A stretch of 64,000 bases of DNA from Coenobita brevimanus (GCA_032717465.1 CM064697.1:6919033-6983032), one strand, 5' to 3'. Positions 46,340 to 58,677 are shown, counted from the stretch's first letter. Notes: generated by a model not told the origin, from the letters alone. A program made the numbers and translations.

Positions 46340-47740
46340 ACCTGATGAAGTGCCCCCTCCTGCCTTCCCTCACACCTCCGAGTTCTGACACCTCTGTCTT
46401 CTCTGATGCTTCTGCCTTCTGAAAACTGCCTTCTCTGACACCTCTACATTTTGATACCCCTGCATTCTCTGACTTCCCTACCTTCTGACACCTCTGTCTT
46501 GACATCTCTGCCTTCTGACGCCTCTGTCTTCCCTCACATCTCTGCCTTCCTTCATATCTTTACCTTCTGACAACTTTCCCCTCATTCACAACTCTTCCCA
46601 CTCTTACATCTCTGTCTTCTCTGACACCTCTGTCTACTTCTGTCTCCTCTGATACTTCTTCCTTTTCTAACTACTGTCGCCTATAAGTTTTCTGGATTCT
46701 GTGACGCTTCCGTCATATTCCGCATTTCATATATCTTCGAATTGCGTTTGTTTACCCTCTGCTCGCTCTGCCTTAACTGCCTCTTATACCTCTGCTCGTT
46801 CTGCCCTAACTGCCTCTTATACCTCTGCTCGTTATGCCTTACTCAGCTTTCACACCGTCCCTGTTCTACTATACTCGGTCTTGTGATACCTCTGTTCGTT
46901 CTACCTTACTCTGCTTTCACACATTCCCTGTTCTACTGTATTCGGTCTTGTGATACCCCTGCTCGTTCTGCCTTACCCTGCCTTGTCTGACACCTCTGCT
47001 TTGATTCTGCTCTGTAGGACCCTTCTACACTACTCTGCTTTCTCTGAAAGCTCTGCTCGTGCTACCTTCTTCCGCTTTCTCTACCATTTGGGCTCGCTCT
47101 TTTTCAGCACCCCTGGCAGCTCTGAATACTGTGTCGCGCCTGTCCGTAACATCTCACTCCTCTCTTTACTGTAATCTGCATTTGCCCTTCCTCAGCCCTG
47201 TTATTTCTGACAGCACTCCTATTCCCGCAACTGCTTATTCTCCTTCCACATTTTTCACCCTCTGATATCTCGTTCGCCTCCCCTCTCGCCTATCTCCTCC
47301 ACCCTTTCATCTCCTGACACTGTCCTCCATAAATTTTATCCTTAATTCTCTCTGTTCCTGAGCCTATTCCCAAAACCTCGATCCTATCCTCTGTCCTCTT
47401 GAATCTCAACTACTCTACCCCTGACTCTATCCTCTCTGTCCCTGATCCTATCCTCTCTGCAGCTGATCTTGCTCCCTTTGCCCCTAACCCTATCCTCTTT
47501 GCCCCTAACCCTGTCTTCTCTGCCCCTGACACTATCCTTACTGCCCCTAATCTTAATCTTCATCCTCCATACCTTCAACCCTTTCTACCCTGACCCTATC
47601 ATCTTTGCCTAACCCAGTGTCCCATCCTCCCTGTTCCTGATACCATCCTTAATCCCCTCTGCCGCCGAAATTTCCCTACCTTCCCCCCTTTCCATCTTCC
47701 TTGATCCCCTCTAGCTCTGGCCCTATCCTCCATCCTCTCC
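46340..47740. repeat. Chain of pyrimidine-rich minisatellites
   Basis: Three sub-arrays follow each other. CTGACACCTCTGYCTTCTCT units run at 46385-46660. CTCGTTCTGCCYTAACTGCC with TCTTATACCTCTG units (about 39 bp) run at 46770-46830, expanding into a longer unit with CTGTTCTACTRTAYTCGGTC at 46860-46960. CCCTGAYCCTATCCTCTCTG units run at 47400-47600. None encodes a protein. Confidence 0.8.
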
Positions 47741-48911
47741 GTTCCTGATGCCATTCTTAATTCTCACTCACGCCCCCAATCCACCCTGTCTTTGTCCTCG
47801 TCTCGTCTCACTTGCTACTCTGCTTCCTGTGGTCACTGCCAGGGGCCATTGTGGTATAGATCTCATCACTGCCACGGGGTATGCACAGTCAAATATAAAA
47901 GACGGTTCGCCTCTCCTGTCTATTTTTCACTGCTGCATTCACAGATGCATGAAAGAGATGTAGTGGACGAAAGTGCATGTTATCACCCACAGATGAATAA
48001 TAATATGCACTTCAATCCACTACGTCACATTAAGCGACTATGAATCCAGAGATGAAATAAAGGCAGGAGTGGCGACTGGACTCTTATGTTACTGATCAAC
48101 ATTTCTTTGCATCACTGTCACCATAACTTGGTTTAAATCTTCATAAGCTCTTCTATATTTGCCTCCTCTCCCCTTTTTCTTCTTCTCCCTTTCCGGATAC
48201 TCTCCCATTTCCATATTTCCAACCATTTTCACTACCTTAACTCCTTTTTTATCTATTCTGCTCTGTACTTCCTAGCCCCTTCACATTCTTCTATATATTT
48301 CTGTTCACGTGCGGTTGATAATTCAGCTTCAGATAATAAATAAATGAGCTGCTTAAAATAAAAGTATGTTGTGATGAATCTGTACTCCAAATAGTACCTG
48401 AATCGAAACCGCCACCTCTACTACAATTAATTCTGTATTATTGTTGTACCCATCGTCGTCCTCCTCAACCACTGATGATATAATTACAACCCAACGTAGA
48501 ACATCATATAACAGTCTTGGATTACACCACAAGACTTGGGAAGCGCTGGTGATTCTGTGGCTGGGGTAAAGAGCATTCGTGATTGGGGTTAAACGTCACT
48601 ATTGTCGGTTGATAAATAAGTGATGGCTTTATAGGAAACACGGGGCCCTGGATTGCTCAGCGTCAGAGTGAGCGGCTGAGAATAACTGTGATTAAGCTGG
48701 AAGTGGGCGGGAGGCTTGGGTGTAAATGGCAGGTTGTGGATAACTGTGGGAGTCAGAGATGTCAGAGGATACATGTGACTGTGGTGTGCTTTGACTACAA
48801 TGGGTGAGGGATCTTGTCAAGTGGTTGGAGGACTGGGATCACTGTCAGTCTTTGTTCAACTCTGGGTCACTCGAAAAACAGTTTATCATAGCTATATCAT
48901 ATACCTTATGC

Positions 48912-48913
<2 letters not shown>
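47741..48913. other. Unassigned intergenic DNA
   Basis: Unique-looking mixed sequence, with a weak GATTCTGTGGCTGGGG / GTGATTGGGG echo at 48550-48590. No gene recognised. Confidence 0.5.

Positions 48914-48960
<47 letters not shown>
48914..48960. repeat. (CA)n microsatellite
   Basis: About 23 CA units. Confidence 0.96.
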
Positions 48961-48961
<1 letters not shown>

Positions 48962-49653
48962 CACTGAATATCTGTGACCGAAGTTGCTTCTTATATATGC
49001 AACACTCGTGTATCCGCGTCTCAGTTAATATATGTAAACGAAGAGGGTGGCTGGAGATCCCCCCTAACCTAGACCACCAAGCATGCACTCAACATAAAAC
49101 CTCTCCTCACCGCGGTCTTCTTCGGTCGAAAACACTGTCATTTCACTCGATTACGTCCTCAAACTGCTGCCGCTCTTAATTTCATAGCGGGTAATGAGGA
49201 GCAGTTGGCAGTAAGGAGAGATGGGGTCTTCCTTAATGTACCTGGGCCCTCGGGGTGATGCAAGGAGGAGGATGAGCAGGGGAGATGACGGAGGAATCCG
49301 GGAGGAAAGGGAGACAGCTGGAGAGAGGATGGAGAGAGAAACACGAGAACATGGGGAGAGCCGGGGAGGCGACGGAGAGAGGGAGACGGGAAAGGCAAGA
49401 GGATACGCAAGGAAGGATGGAGTCAGGGAAGAAGAACGAAAAATAATAAAAAAAGACGATGACGACTGGAAGAAAACGGGGTTCTTGATGAGAAGAGGGG
49501 AGACAGGAAGCAAGAAACAATTAAGTAAAAGGAAAAACAGAGACGGGTGTAGCGAGAGAAGAGTATAATGTAAAGGGGTGCGTTGAGAAGGAAACAGGGA
49601 ACAAATAACAAATAAGAGATGGGAAGTGATAATAAATAAAGAAAGGGAGAAGA

Positions 49654-49655
<2 letters not shown>
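48961..49655. repeat. Unassigned DNA then purine-rich tract
   Basis: 49250-49655 is G/A-rich with GGAGAGAG words; plus and minus frames here are composition artefacts. Confidence 0.6.

Positions 49656-49731
<76 letters not shown>
49656..49731. repeat. (TA)n microsatellite
   Basis: About 37 TA units with one TTTA interruption. Confidence 0.97.
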
Positions 49732-49733
<2 letters not shown>

Positions 49734-50470
49734 TATAGGCTATATAAGCTTTTGTTGTGTATACAAGAGGTAACACTATGGAACTCAAAAAGAAGACTCG
49801 GTAATGGAAGGATAAATATCGTTAAGCCATCAGTAAGATGGCGTCTTTTTACAGTTCTCAAAACACGCTAAGCGATGCGTGCTTCCGTTTGTTACTGTTC
49901 TTTTTCCTCTAGAGACTCCATGGATTTAAGCTTTCGCCACGTCCATGCCATTCAGACAACAATGCCGATTTTCACTATCCCATCGCCCACCACCAAGACC
50001 GTCCGATTAATTCTTCACCGACTACTCCACTATTTTTCGGTTCCCCACTTTGACGTTCTATGAGAAATCTTCCCTCTACCATAGCTGCCCGTAAGGCATC
50101 AACTTGTTCTGCAACTCCACCCATTTTACACTTATCCATCCATATTTTATTTTTATTTTTACATTAAAACAATGTGAATGAGATTTTGCTTTTCTCCCGC
50201 CGGACATCTCACTTCATCTGTAGGAGGACCTTTTGTGGTGAAGGGGTCAATAGAAAACGTATAGGCAAAACCAGCAGAGACGATTAGGGGAAAAAAGTAG
50301 TAATGTGAGAAGGGTCAGTAAATCATCAGTGCCAAGATATAATAGGGGATGATACCCTCAACTCCTTCAATACGGTGCCACTCATATATAATTCTTCCTA
50401 CCACCAAACGGTCGTATTTAGCCAAGGGGGCACCACGAGCAATGAACGGCTTAATCAAGACAGTTTCCAA
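49732..50470. other. Unassigned intergenic DNA
   Basis: No gene, RNA or known repeat recognised. Confidence 0.5.
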
Positions 50471-50870
50471 CTCTTTAGCAACAAGAGGCTTTTCCTGGAG
50501 CAGAATACCATAGTTTGCTGGCAAAAACAATAATATTTAAAAGGACACCATCGTAGTGAATTTTTAAATCCGACAATTTATATACGTCCTCTCCCGCCTC
50601 GGAGACAGAAGCCGTACCAGTGAGCAAGGATATCAAGCAGATCCAACTTCCGTCTTCAGCACCAACTCTAGGCAATTCCAGATCAGCAGGAAGGGCACAT
50701 CCGACTGGAGTCTTCCTCCAGCCGGCTGTTATTGGCGATGACGGTGGAAGCAGGGGATAAATAAGGCCTAATTGGCGTCGCCCCCGCCCCGCCGTCACCT
50801 CATTACCATATGAAGGCCGCACTAACACCCGCTCGTCCTTCACCACTCACAGCGTTTAGGGTGAACAGCT
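50471..50870 (-). other. High-complexity stretch with a 123-codon minus frame
   Basis: The minus frame 50475-50846 is of normal amino-acid composition, but I recognise no domain. The plus strand includes a CpG-rich patch near 50775-50800. Could be unique noncoding DNA, an exon or a decayed element. Confidence 0.2.
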
Positions 50871-51810
50871 GGACGGGAGGGTGAGGGGAGGGTGAGGGTG
50901 GGGCTGAGGGTGAGAGTGAATGGCAAGAAGGAACAGTAGACACTTGGCCGCTTCCTGTAACAGCTGCTCAATAATCCAACACCCATTAAAGAATATCTAT
51001 CTATCTAGCCAATTCATAATATTACATCCCAAGTGAAAAAAAAAAAGTACTGAACAATAAGACTGAAGTTTACGCAATTAAAACTTATTGTGCACTGTTA
51101 TAAAATGTGTATAAGATATTCAAGAATTAAATTAGAGTATGTTTCACAATACACCAGTGGCTCATTACGAGACTGAAAGTCTTACATTACTCAGATTAAG
51201 AGTATGAAAAGAGACTCCACCCGAGGGAGCTCTGTCAGCTGAGCAGGGAGTGAGGACTGACTATGGAGTCTATGCTAATGGGGTGGTCGGATTCTGAGGC
51301 GTGTTTACGAACGGTACGGCGCTGTGTGATGGTTTGGATACTGGCTTGTTTGTCCTCCATGATCTGCACAACTGATCCAAGATAAGTACCTTGAGCTGGT
51401 ATTAGGCTTTTTCCTCGACAAATTAAGTATCGTTACCGACACGGCGATTTACGAGCGATGTTTCCTCCCATGTTTAAGTATATAAGATAAGTTGGGTACT
51501 GCTCAGGTAAAATCAAACATTCAGACTGGGAGAAAACAATATATACCGTATATGGTTACTGAAACTACATAAAGTACTGAAAGCATTTCTCGAATTTCAG
51601 AATGTATAGTTTAACAAAAAGTGCAATGATATCTTTTGCTACTGCACAATGAATTACTGTGGTGACATATATAAACACTGCCAGGACTGTGTCGTGTAAA
51701 GTGATCCCTAAGGATTATAAATCTAAGACGATGAGGTGTGACACAATTCAGACTAAAAACTTGAACACACCCAGAGTAAGAGCACGTTACCTCATATGCC
51801 ACAGCTAGAG

Positions 51811-51813
<3 letters not shown>
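50871..51813. other. Unassigned intergenic DNA
   Basis: GTGAGGG-type words at 50880-50920 and a short (TATC)n at about 50995-51007. Otherwise nothing recognised. Confidence 0.5.

Positions 51814-51857
<44 letters not shown>
51814..51857. repeat. (CT)n microsatellite
   Basis: About 22 CT units. Confidence 0.96.
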
Positions 51858-51861
<4 letters not shown>

Positions 51862-52985
51862 GTCAACTACTGTACGTATCGGTAGTGCCGAGGCCAATAC
51901 TTCTTTTCCAATGTCTTAAAGCCGTATGAATACACAATGAAGCGCTCCTAAATTAAACCAATATCGAAACTGGATGAGAGTTTCGTTTACCTTTCCAAAT
52001 TAATTATATCGATATAATTATAAATTTCCTCACGTAGGGTCTAATTTGAACCATGGACAGCATCAGTGTAAAGCGGAGGTCTAGCTACACTTACTGCCAT
52101 TCACATATCACAGTCGCTTGGTCATTTCTGGTAATAATTGGGAAGCCGTCTATTCCCGTTACTGCCACCAATAAACACCTACATACGTCAAAACTGTCAC
52201 ACGCAACACCTGTCAGATTTTAGTTACACAATGATGCTGTTCCAAATTCAAATGTGGCGTAGTGTTAATGACTTCACCCAAACACGAAATTACGAACATT
52301 CAAACAATAACCACTGATACACATACTGTCCACTGTGGCAAGGGATTTAACGTTGCCATTTACCTCTTCTCAACGAACGCTCTCCCCTTAAGTTCAAAGA
52401 ATAATCTGGCGGAAGCAAAAATCCAGAAACTTTGATGCCACTGTACTGAACGGGTTACTGGAGATCTAACCCATTCACTAGGAACGGTGATCAATAATAC
52501 TGTCAGGTGGTAAAAAAATAATAATAATAATAAAATAAAACACGCCACTGTACTGGCTGGGTTCATCTCTAATAACAATTTCCCTAAAAGCAGTTTCCCG
52601 CGCTAAAAGCCATGTCGATATGCTAATGGCCAGCTCTTTTGACCAAGCAGGCAAAGGATATGGAGTTTTCATAAATTTCACTCTCTCTCTGCTCTCCGGT
52701 ACTCATATCACTACGATGTTTTAAGTCTTTCACATTTTTAATATAATGACTTAATATTTCAGACCTGCTACTCCCAGACGATATTCATTACAGTGGAGAC
52801 GTTCTGTAATAAGGATGTAGGTGATCGTGCATACTGGATTTGCCTGGGATCTTGAATGGCCACTCCCTCTGTAGGAGCAGAACCTCGGAATCCAGTTTTA
52901 CCCACTGAATCTATGTTCTTCTTTGGGCCCATTTCCCTAGGGATATATTCTCCATAGACCTATTCCTACCATGGATCCATTTTTC
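51858..52985. other. Unassigned intergenic DNA
   Basis: Includes an AATAATAATAAT patch at 52517-52540. No gene recognised. Confidence 0.5.
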
Positions 52986-53140
52986 CATTACCCACCCACC
53001 CACCAACCCTTCCCACCCACCCTGCTCACCGACCCACCCACCTATCCGATCCTTCCACCCACTCACCCACCCATCCTGCTCATCCACTCACCCACCCAGA
53101 CGCAAAAATTCACTCTCCACTAGCCTGTACTCGCCAACGC

Positions 53141-53207
<67 letters not shown>

Positions 53208-53209
53208 CA
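52986..53209. repeat. ACCC-rich tract and (AC)n microsatellite
   Basis: CCCACCCACC-type sequence at 52993-53100, then (AC)n at about 53148-53209 with one GC interruption. Confidence 0.9.
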
Positions 53210-53759
53210 ACCCACGCCGTCGGAATGATAATGCCGTACCAGAAAGAGTACACAAAAACCTGGACGTCTGGAGCGTCGTTTAAAGTCAACTTCCGGTTAC
53301 GAGGTACTCAGTGAAGGGATCCAGGATATTCGCTTTATTCTCAACCTCTCTTCATATGCGGCAACTTTCTCAAGAGGATATTTAGTGTTTATGAGTAAAA
53401 TCAATGGGGCTGAACAAAAAATTAAATACCACGATTCTTTCTGCCCGTCGGCTAACACTGTTCATGAACATATTTAATATTTAATGACTTCGTTCTTTTG
53501 TTGTAGGCACCGACAGATTGTTTTACCTAGCTCACACTGGATAGTCCTCGTACTGAAAGGGTTTGAAACTACTTACATAAGCCCCTTTAGTGGGATGACT
53601 TTTTCTTTTTCAAGCTACAGTTAAATGATTCATTTCAGCTCAGGTAAGTGAAGGAGGTTACAAAAGATTTCGCAACGTTCTATACCCTAGCATCCAAACA
53701 GCTTCCCCAAAGGTAATGTAGGTTGTACACGGTACGTAAAACAAGAAATTCACCCAACA
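53210..53759. other. Unassigned intergenic DNA
   Basis: No feature recognised. Confidence 0.5.
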
Positions 53760-53950
53760 CATTTCACATCCCCTCCAGGCGGCGCGGCTGAGAGAGTTTC
53801 ACTGGGTCTCATATCTGTCGCCTGTGCCGTGATCTACAGCCATAATGGGCGTCAAGGCGACGTTTACCGGGGGAAATATGAGGGGCATTCGCCGCGGATC
53901 GAAATAATCGGCCACAGGGGTCCGCTCCGCCCTTGACCTCCCACCTCTAC
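53760..53950. other. CpG-containing high-complexity island
   Basis: Balanced, non-repetitive sequence with many CpG sites, such as GGCGTCAAGGCGACGTTTAC (53848-53867) and CATTCGCCGCGGATCG (53887 on), surrounded by AT-rich DNA. No open frame is supported. It may be a regulatory or conserved noncoding element, which the sequence alone cannot show. Confidence 0.2.
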
Positions 53951-54025
53951 AAACTTTCGCCTCTACACTATCCACTTGAGTATTTCAGGAGGGTTCATAA
54001 ATCTGTCTAGTGCACCCTTTTCACT

Positions 54026-54135
54026 CTATCTTGGCCTAAAATTGCCATTCCTCCATCTTGAATGCTGACTTTTAACAATATATTAACACTAGAATATGAT
54101 GCTGGTCATGAAGACGTACTATGGAGAGGAAGTAG
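54026..54135. repeat. Dispersed repeat, copy B
   Basis: Matches 15050-15161 in the same orientation: CTTGGCCTAAAATTGCCA, CTCCATCTTGAATGCTGA, CTAGAATATGAT, CTATGGAGAGGA. Confidence 0.7.
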
Positions 54136-55125
54136 AGCTGTAGTAACGTCTTTTTCTGTCAAACAGCTAAGTGAAATGAGTTGCAAAAGGACGAAAACCT
54201 TGGCCAAGTTAGCGTGAAAGAGCTATAGCCTGATGCCACTTCTAAAACTATTCATGTATCGTATATGGTACTCGTGAGGGTCTTGTGATACCTACACACG
54301 TAGTTATTTTTTCTATATTTACGTTCTGTGCCAGAGTGACAAGAATCGTATACGGTAGGCCTATATTTTGATAATTTAAAATCCGTTTCCCTCCTTTTCA
54401 TGTATATAATAAAAGAGGAAGTTACCCTCTACGTCTTATGACAACAAGATCCCTGTAAAATTACAAACAAACAGTGTGTTGGCTATGATTACAAATATAA
54501 ATCACCTTTTTCATTAAGTGTTGCTCCATTACCCTCCACAAAGCACACCCATTGCGCCCATGTGTATAATTTCTCTCTTCCACTACTTTAGCACACAGGC
54601 CCCTATTATATCCTACGACACCCACTATTTCCCGAAGCCTTCTGAAGTTATGGCCCAGAGTTATTGCATTCAACCAAAACCAAAGTGAAAGTACAGTAAT
54701 TTATTCCTCACGTCTCCCACACCCTTACCATTACACTTTAAACGTTTCCTAGCGATTAAAAAGTCGCCTTGATACTCCTCTTGCATTATTCAGCAGGCTT
54801 TGAGAGAGCATGGGCTTTTCAGAGAACTCTGAATCTTCCTCTCACTTCCTCTTCTAAACCTTCCTCTTCCTCTACATCTTCAACTCCTTTCTGATGTATC
54901 TACGATTCCCGACAACATATTTTCATCGCCTCTGCTAGACCTATTGACACGGACACTACCTTCACACCACTAAACGCTCGTGAATTTCCCCATCCAATAA
55001 TATTCCATCACCGATTCTTGCCAAACTTTTGACATTCCTTGCGTTTCCCCCACAAACTCCCTCCAAATCCCTCCGGACGTCTTCAAATCTGGGTGATCTG
55101 AGAAAAGGGTCACCACGTCACACTC
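54136..55125. other. Unassigned DNA with two minus frames
   Basis: Minus frames at 54461-54673 and 54970-55176 are of normal composition but match no domain I know. Confidence 0.35.
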
Positions 55126-55385
55126 CTTCAACCGACTGTGACTGTTCAATATGTACGTGATGTGTCCAGGCACCACGAAATGAACTGATCTAGAATATGG
55201 CTCTCTGTTATTTATCTTTTACTATCTTCTTGGAGGGAACGTGTGTACGCAATGTGTTCGGGCATCTCGAAATGAACGGATCTTGAATCTGGCCATCTGT
55301 TATTTACTTACTTTTCCTTGGAGGGAACAATCATGCGGGCCTCTAGCTTTTGGTTCAATCTTCCTCGCATAAAAAACGTGAGGTT
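55126..55385 (-). repeat. Unrecognised repeat, two tandem copies
   Basis: A block on + with CGAAATGAACKGATCTWGAAT, GGCTCTCTGTTATTT and CTTGGAGGGAACR appears at about 55176-55240 and again at 55268-55330. The second copy continues GCGGGCCTCTAGCTTTTGGT and ends in CGCATAAAAAA. A third copy lies at 55970-56090. Confidence 0.65.
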
Positions 55386-55969
55386 AGTGAAAGGGTTATT
55401 CCACCAAGCATTTTCAAATAATCTGATACAGGTCTATAAATAATCGCTGACAAATTTCTCAAGACCATTATACTAGTTTCCGTTCCACATTACCACAGAC
55501 ATAGATATCAAATGGACAACTGCTACTGATACTGGGGACGCTGACTTTAAAGTAACGCTTCACGGTGATCACCTCGTGTAATCCTGGTTCCACCATAAGA
55601 CGTTAAACAACTACACCATAACTCGCAGCTCAGCCCTTCACTACAAGCATAACATAATGAGCTTACATCTTTTTTTTTTATTACTTTTTTGACCCTCCCC
55701 TTGTGTTCTCGAGGAGCGAGCGGGCCGTAAAAACTAATTACATATCATCAGGCGTGCAATTTACTTCACAAATTATAAACTCTCAGATAACAGATAAGCT
55801 ACTCACAAAGGTATAATGGACATAATTGCACCAACAACCACTATAATTTCGATAAGAACATGTAATTTCGGTAAAGGTTGGAAAGAAATAATCGGGCGAA
55901 ACGTGTAACTGAGTCCACAGCAGGGACATTCAAGTGGGTCAAAAGCAATACAAAATAAAGAACAGGCGG
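55386..55969. other. Unassigned DNA
   Basis: Contains T-rich sequence at 55670-55690 followed by GACCCTCCCCTTGTGTTCTC (55691 on) near a GAGCGAGCGGGCC motif, possibly part of the same repeat family. No gene. Confidence 0.4.
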
Positions 55970-56095
55970 AAGAAAATGAATGGATCTTGATTTTGGCTCT
56001 CTGTTGTCTTGTTTATGTTTTTTCTTGGAGGGATCAATCTGCAGGCCCCTGGCGTTAGGTTGCTTCTTCCTTGCATTAAAAAATATATATACAAT
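55970..56095 (-). repeat. Unrecognised repeat, third copy
   Basis: ATGAATGGATCTTGATTTTG, GGCTCTCTGTTGTC, CTTGGAGGGATCAATCTGC and AGGCCCCTGGCGTTAGGTTG follow the same order as 55268-55380 and also end in GCATTAAAAAA. Confidence 0.65.
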
Positions 56096-56885
56096 AAAAA
56101 TACACAAAAATAAATACAAAGACGCCCATAATCGTAACAGATAAAACTATACAGGAAAAATAAAGGACGGACACAAGACAATGCAATAAAAATACATATG
56201 TAAAATAATACACAAGAACACTGTCCATAATCGTAACAGGTACTTACAATTACAGTACATGTGTCTTCCGGAAATCTGCTCCAGTTCTTACCTGAAATAT
56301 AAGGAAAACTCTCTTATTAACACTGATCTTTAACCCACATCACATACTTTTGGCCAAGGAAAAATATCAAGATAAATAACCAGAAGATCGGATACTAATA
56401 ATTTTCCACAAACATCCAAACCATTTATAATTAACCCCAAAGTCTGTGAATGTAAACACTGTATAGGTATGTATACTGTATTTACAAGGAATCAGAACAC
56501 AATAAATGCAGGAAAATTAACCAAGATAACACTGGCAGCCACTGACACTCAGAATGTGTCACTATCAGTCAAACCTTAAGTCCATTCTTTCATAACAATA
56601 GCATCCATTTTTCCCCTGGTAACAGTAGGCAATCATACTAACAAAGATCCGTCCAAATTAGCTCCAGATATCACAGGATGAGGCGTCACGCAACACAGAG
56701 GAGAAGGAATAAGAAACTGAATCTCATACCCACCTCACGACTCCGACTGGTTATCAACAGAGAATGTTCCGGCTAATACGATTTCCACACTGAGGTAAAG
56801 AGATGATCGCTCTTGGGTTCATGATACCTTTATTCATATCAAGATTGATTGTAGTCTAACCTGACACTGAAGCTGGATTTTTTTG

Positions 56886-56889
<4 letters not shown>
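56096..56889. other. Unassigned intergenic DNA
   Basis: AT-rich. CATAATCGTAACAG occurs twice (about 56127 and 56226) at the ends of a ~100 bp diverged direct repeat. Nothing else recognised. Confidence 0.5.
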
Positions 56890-56942
<53 letters not shown>

Positions 56943-56993
56943 CCGTCCGTCCGTCCGTCCGTCCATCCATTCATCTATCTATCTATCTATCTA
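56890..56993. repeat. Compound (AT)n(CCGT)n(TATC)n microsatellite
   Basis: (AT)n at 56890-56934, (CCGT/CCAT)n at 56935-56968, (TATC)n at 56973-56993. Confidence 0.95.
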
Positions 56994-57142
56994 TATTTAT
57001 ACTCAAGTGTTGTGCTCTTGTGGGCGTAAGAGGTAAGCATTGTCTCTCTCCGATTTGGAATAATGGTATTAGTCTTTAATATGCCCCTGCATGTTTAGGA
57101 ACTTACATCTTAACATTCTCGTGTGTATCATCAACATCATCG

Positions 57143-57144
<2 letters not shown>

Positions 57145-57179
<35 letters not shown>

Positions 57180-57180
57180 T
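57145..57180. repeat. (ATT)n array
   Basis: ATT repeat ending TTATTACTATT at 57170-57180, immediately before the fourth GGATCC element. Confidence 0.93.
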
Positions 57181-57523
57181 ACCTCTGCCGAGGAGGTTAT
57201 GTTTTACCCCGCGTCGGTTTCTTTGTTTGCTTGTTTGTATGTCTGTTAGCAGGATTACTCAAAAAGTTATTTTGATTACATTTTGTGGATGGGTGGTTCA
57301 TAGGCCAAGGATGAAATTATTAAATTTTGGGCCGGATCCGGACCCGGATCCGGAGTATCCCGCTCAACATCTCCAAAAGTTCTCCATGAATTTCAACGAA
57401 GTTTTGTGGAAATGAGGGCCATGAACCAGGAAAGAATTGATTAAAATTTGGGGTGGATCCGAAACCGGATCCCTTTTAATGGCAATGGCATTGGCGGAGG
57501 TATGTGCTCTGAATGCTTTATAG
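57181..57523 (+). mobile_element. GGATCC-rich Helentron-like element, copy 4 (two modules)
   Basis: Forward orientation. The head is ACCTCTGCCGAGGAGGTTAT, then GTTTTACCCCGCG, TTTGTTTGCTTGTTTG and TATGTCTGTTAGCAGG. Two modules with AAATTTTGGG and GGATCC clusters follow, and the tail is GGCATTGGCGGAGGTATGTG, CTCTGAATGC, CTTTATAG. The terminal hairpin is decayed compared with copies 2 and 3. TTATTACTATT flanks both sides exactly (57170-57180 and 57524-57534), an 11-bp direct repeat. No coding frame. Confidence 0.75.
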
Positions 57524-57700
57524 TTATTACTATTTTTAATAAAAATAACAAAAGAGAAACTATCATTTCACATAACCGACTGATATAAAACTGTAAGAAA
57601 GGGGGGTCTGGCTAAATACAGCGCAAGTTTCAAAAAATTTTGTACAACACACGTTTTCCCTCCCTGGGAAACCCAAGGAAACACTGTATCTTCAACAACT
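57524..57700. other. Unassigned DNA
   Basis: Short AT-rich spacer; no feature beyond the flanking direct repeat. Confidence 0.5.
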
Positions 57701-57840
57701 GCGTCTGTGTACCTCCAAGATTTGCGTCTTTACCTCCAACATTTGGCACCTCCAACATCTGCGTCTGTGCACCTCCAACATTTACGTCTGTGCACCTCCA
57801 ACATTTACGTCTGTGCACCTCCAACATTTGCGTCTGGGGT
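57701..57840. repeat. 23-bp minisatellite
   Basis: CACCTCCAACATTTACGTCT followed by GTG repeats about six times, the last three almost identical. Because 23 is not a multiple of three, the open frames across it are not meaningful. Confidence 0.93.
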
Positions 57841-58604
57841 TAAACTCCGTCCTGTGCTGCGTCACCTACAAACACCCTAAAGCGGCGCCGTCTTGCATGT
57901 CCTCCCTAGCCCTCATTTCCTTTTATCATTTACAATTTGCGTCAGGCAGACAAGGACTTATTGCAGGGCGGGGCCAACTGCAAAGCAACTGGTACAGAAG
58001 GTGTTTTATGTGACAGCTTAAGTATACGGAGCAGAGGGCATAAATTCAATGCCCTGTTCTGTTGGCATTGCTGAGGAAGATTAACCTGGCGTACAAAATG
58101 CTCTTTCAGCATTTAACAAACGAAATCATCATTAGATAAGAATTCAATTAGACAAAACACAATACCCAAAGAAAAGCATACAATACCTGGCTTAATCAAC
58201 GAAGATGAAAAGAAAATAACACTGACAATAGCCCGTCTAAAGCCTCCTCACTCATGGCCGCATCAAAGCTTTATTAGGCCAGCAATAAATCCTTCCACCA
58301 GTCGTCGTCGCTACACAATTCGTCCCGCCTTTACATGCACCATATTACTGTGATTTATTGCTTGTCCACCTATACTGTGCCACAAGACAGCCAAACAATC
58401 AACGCATGAAAACAACCTACCGGCACAATTTTTATCTTTTACTTCTGTGAAAACGAGATCATGACATTCATCTTATTAAATTAGGTGCCAAGGATTCAGT
58501 TTTTAACTTATACTATCAACAAGTAATTACTCGGGTGCAAAGTGTAAAGCTTATGTATATGGAAAGGGCCTGTGCACGGTGCGGTCGAACACATGCAAGA
58601 GCAC
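57841..58604. other. Unassigned intergenic DNA
   Basis: Unique-looking sequence; no gene recognised. Confidence 0.5.
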
Positions 58605-58612
58605 ACATACAT

Positions 58613-58675
<63 letters not shown>
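58605..58675. repeat. (ACAT)n(AC)n microsatellite
   Basis: (ACAT)n to about 58629, then (AC)n to 58675. Confidence 0.95.

Positions 58676-58677
<2 letters not shown>

Noticed and set aside
50475..50846. 123-codon minus frame as a gene
   Set aside because: No start or splice context, no recognised domain; listed only as an unassigned stretch.
54970..55176. 68-codon minus frame as an exon or transposase piece
   Set aside because: Its upstream part overlaps the unrecognised repeat at 55126; no domain recognised.
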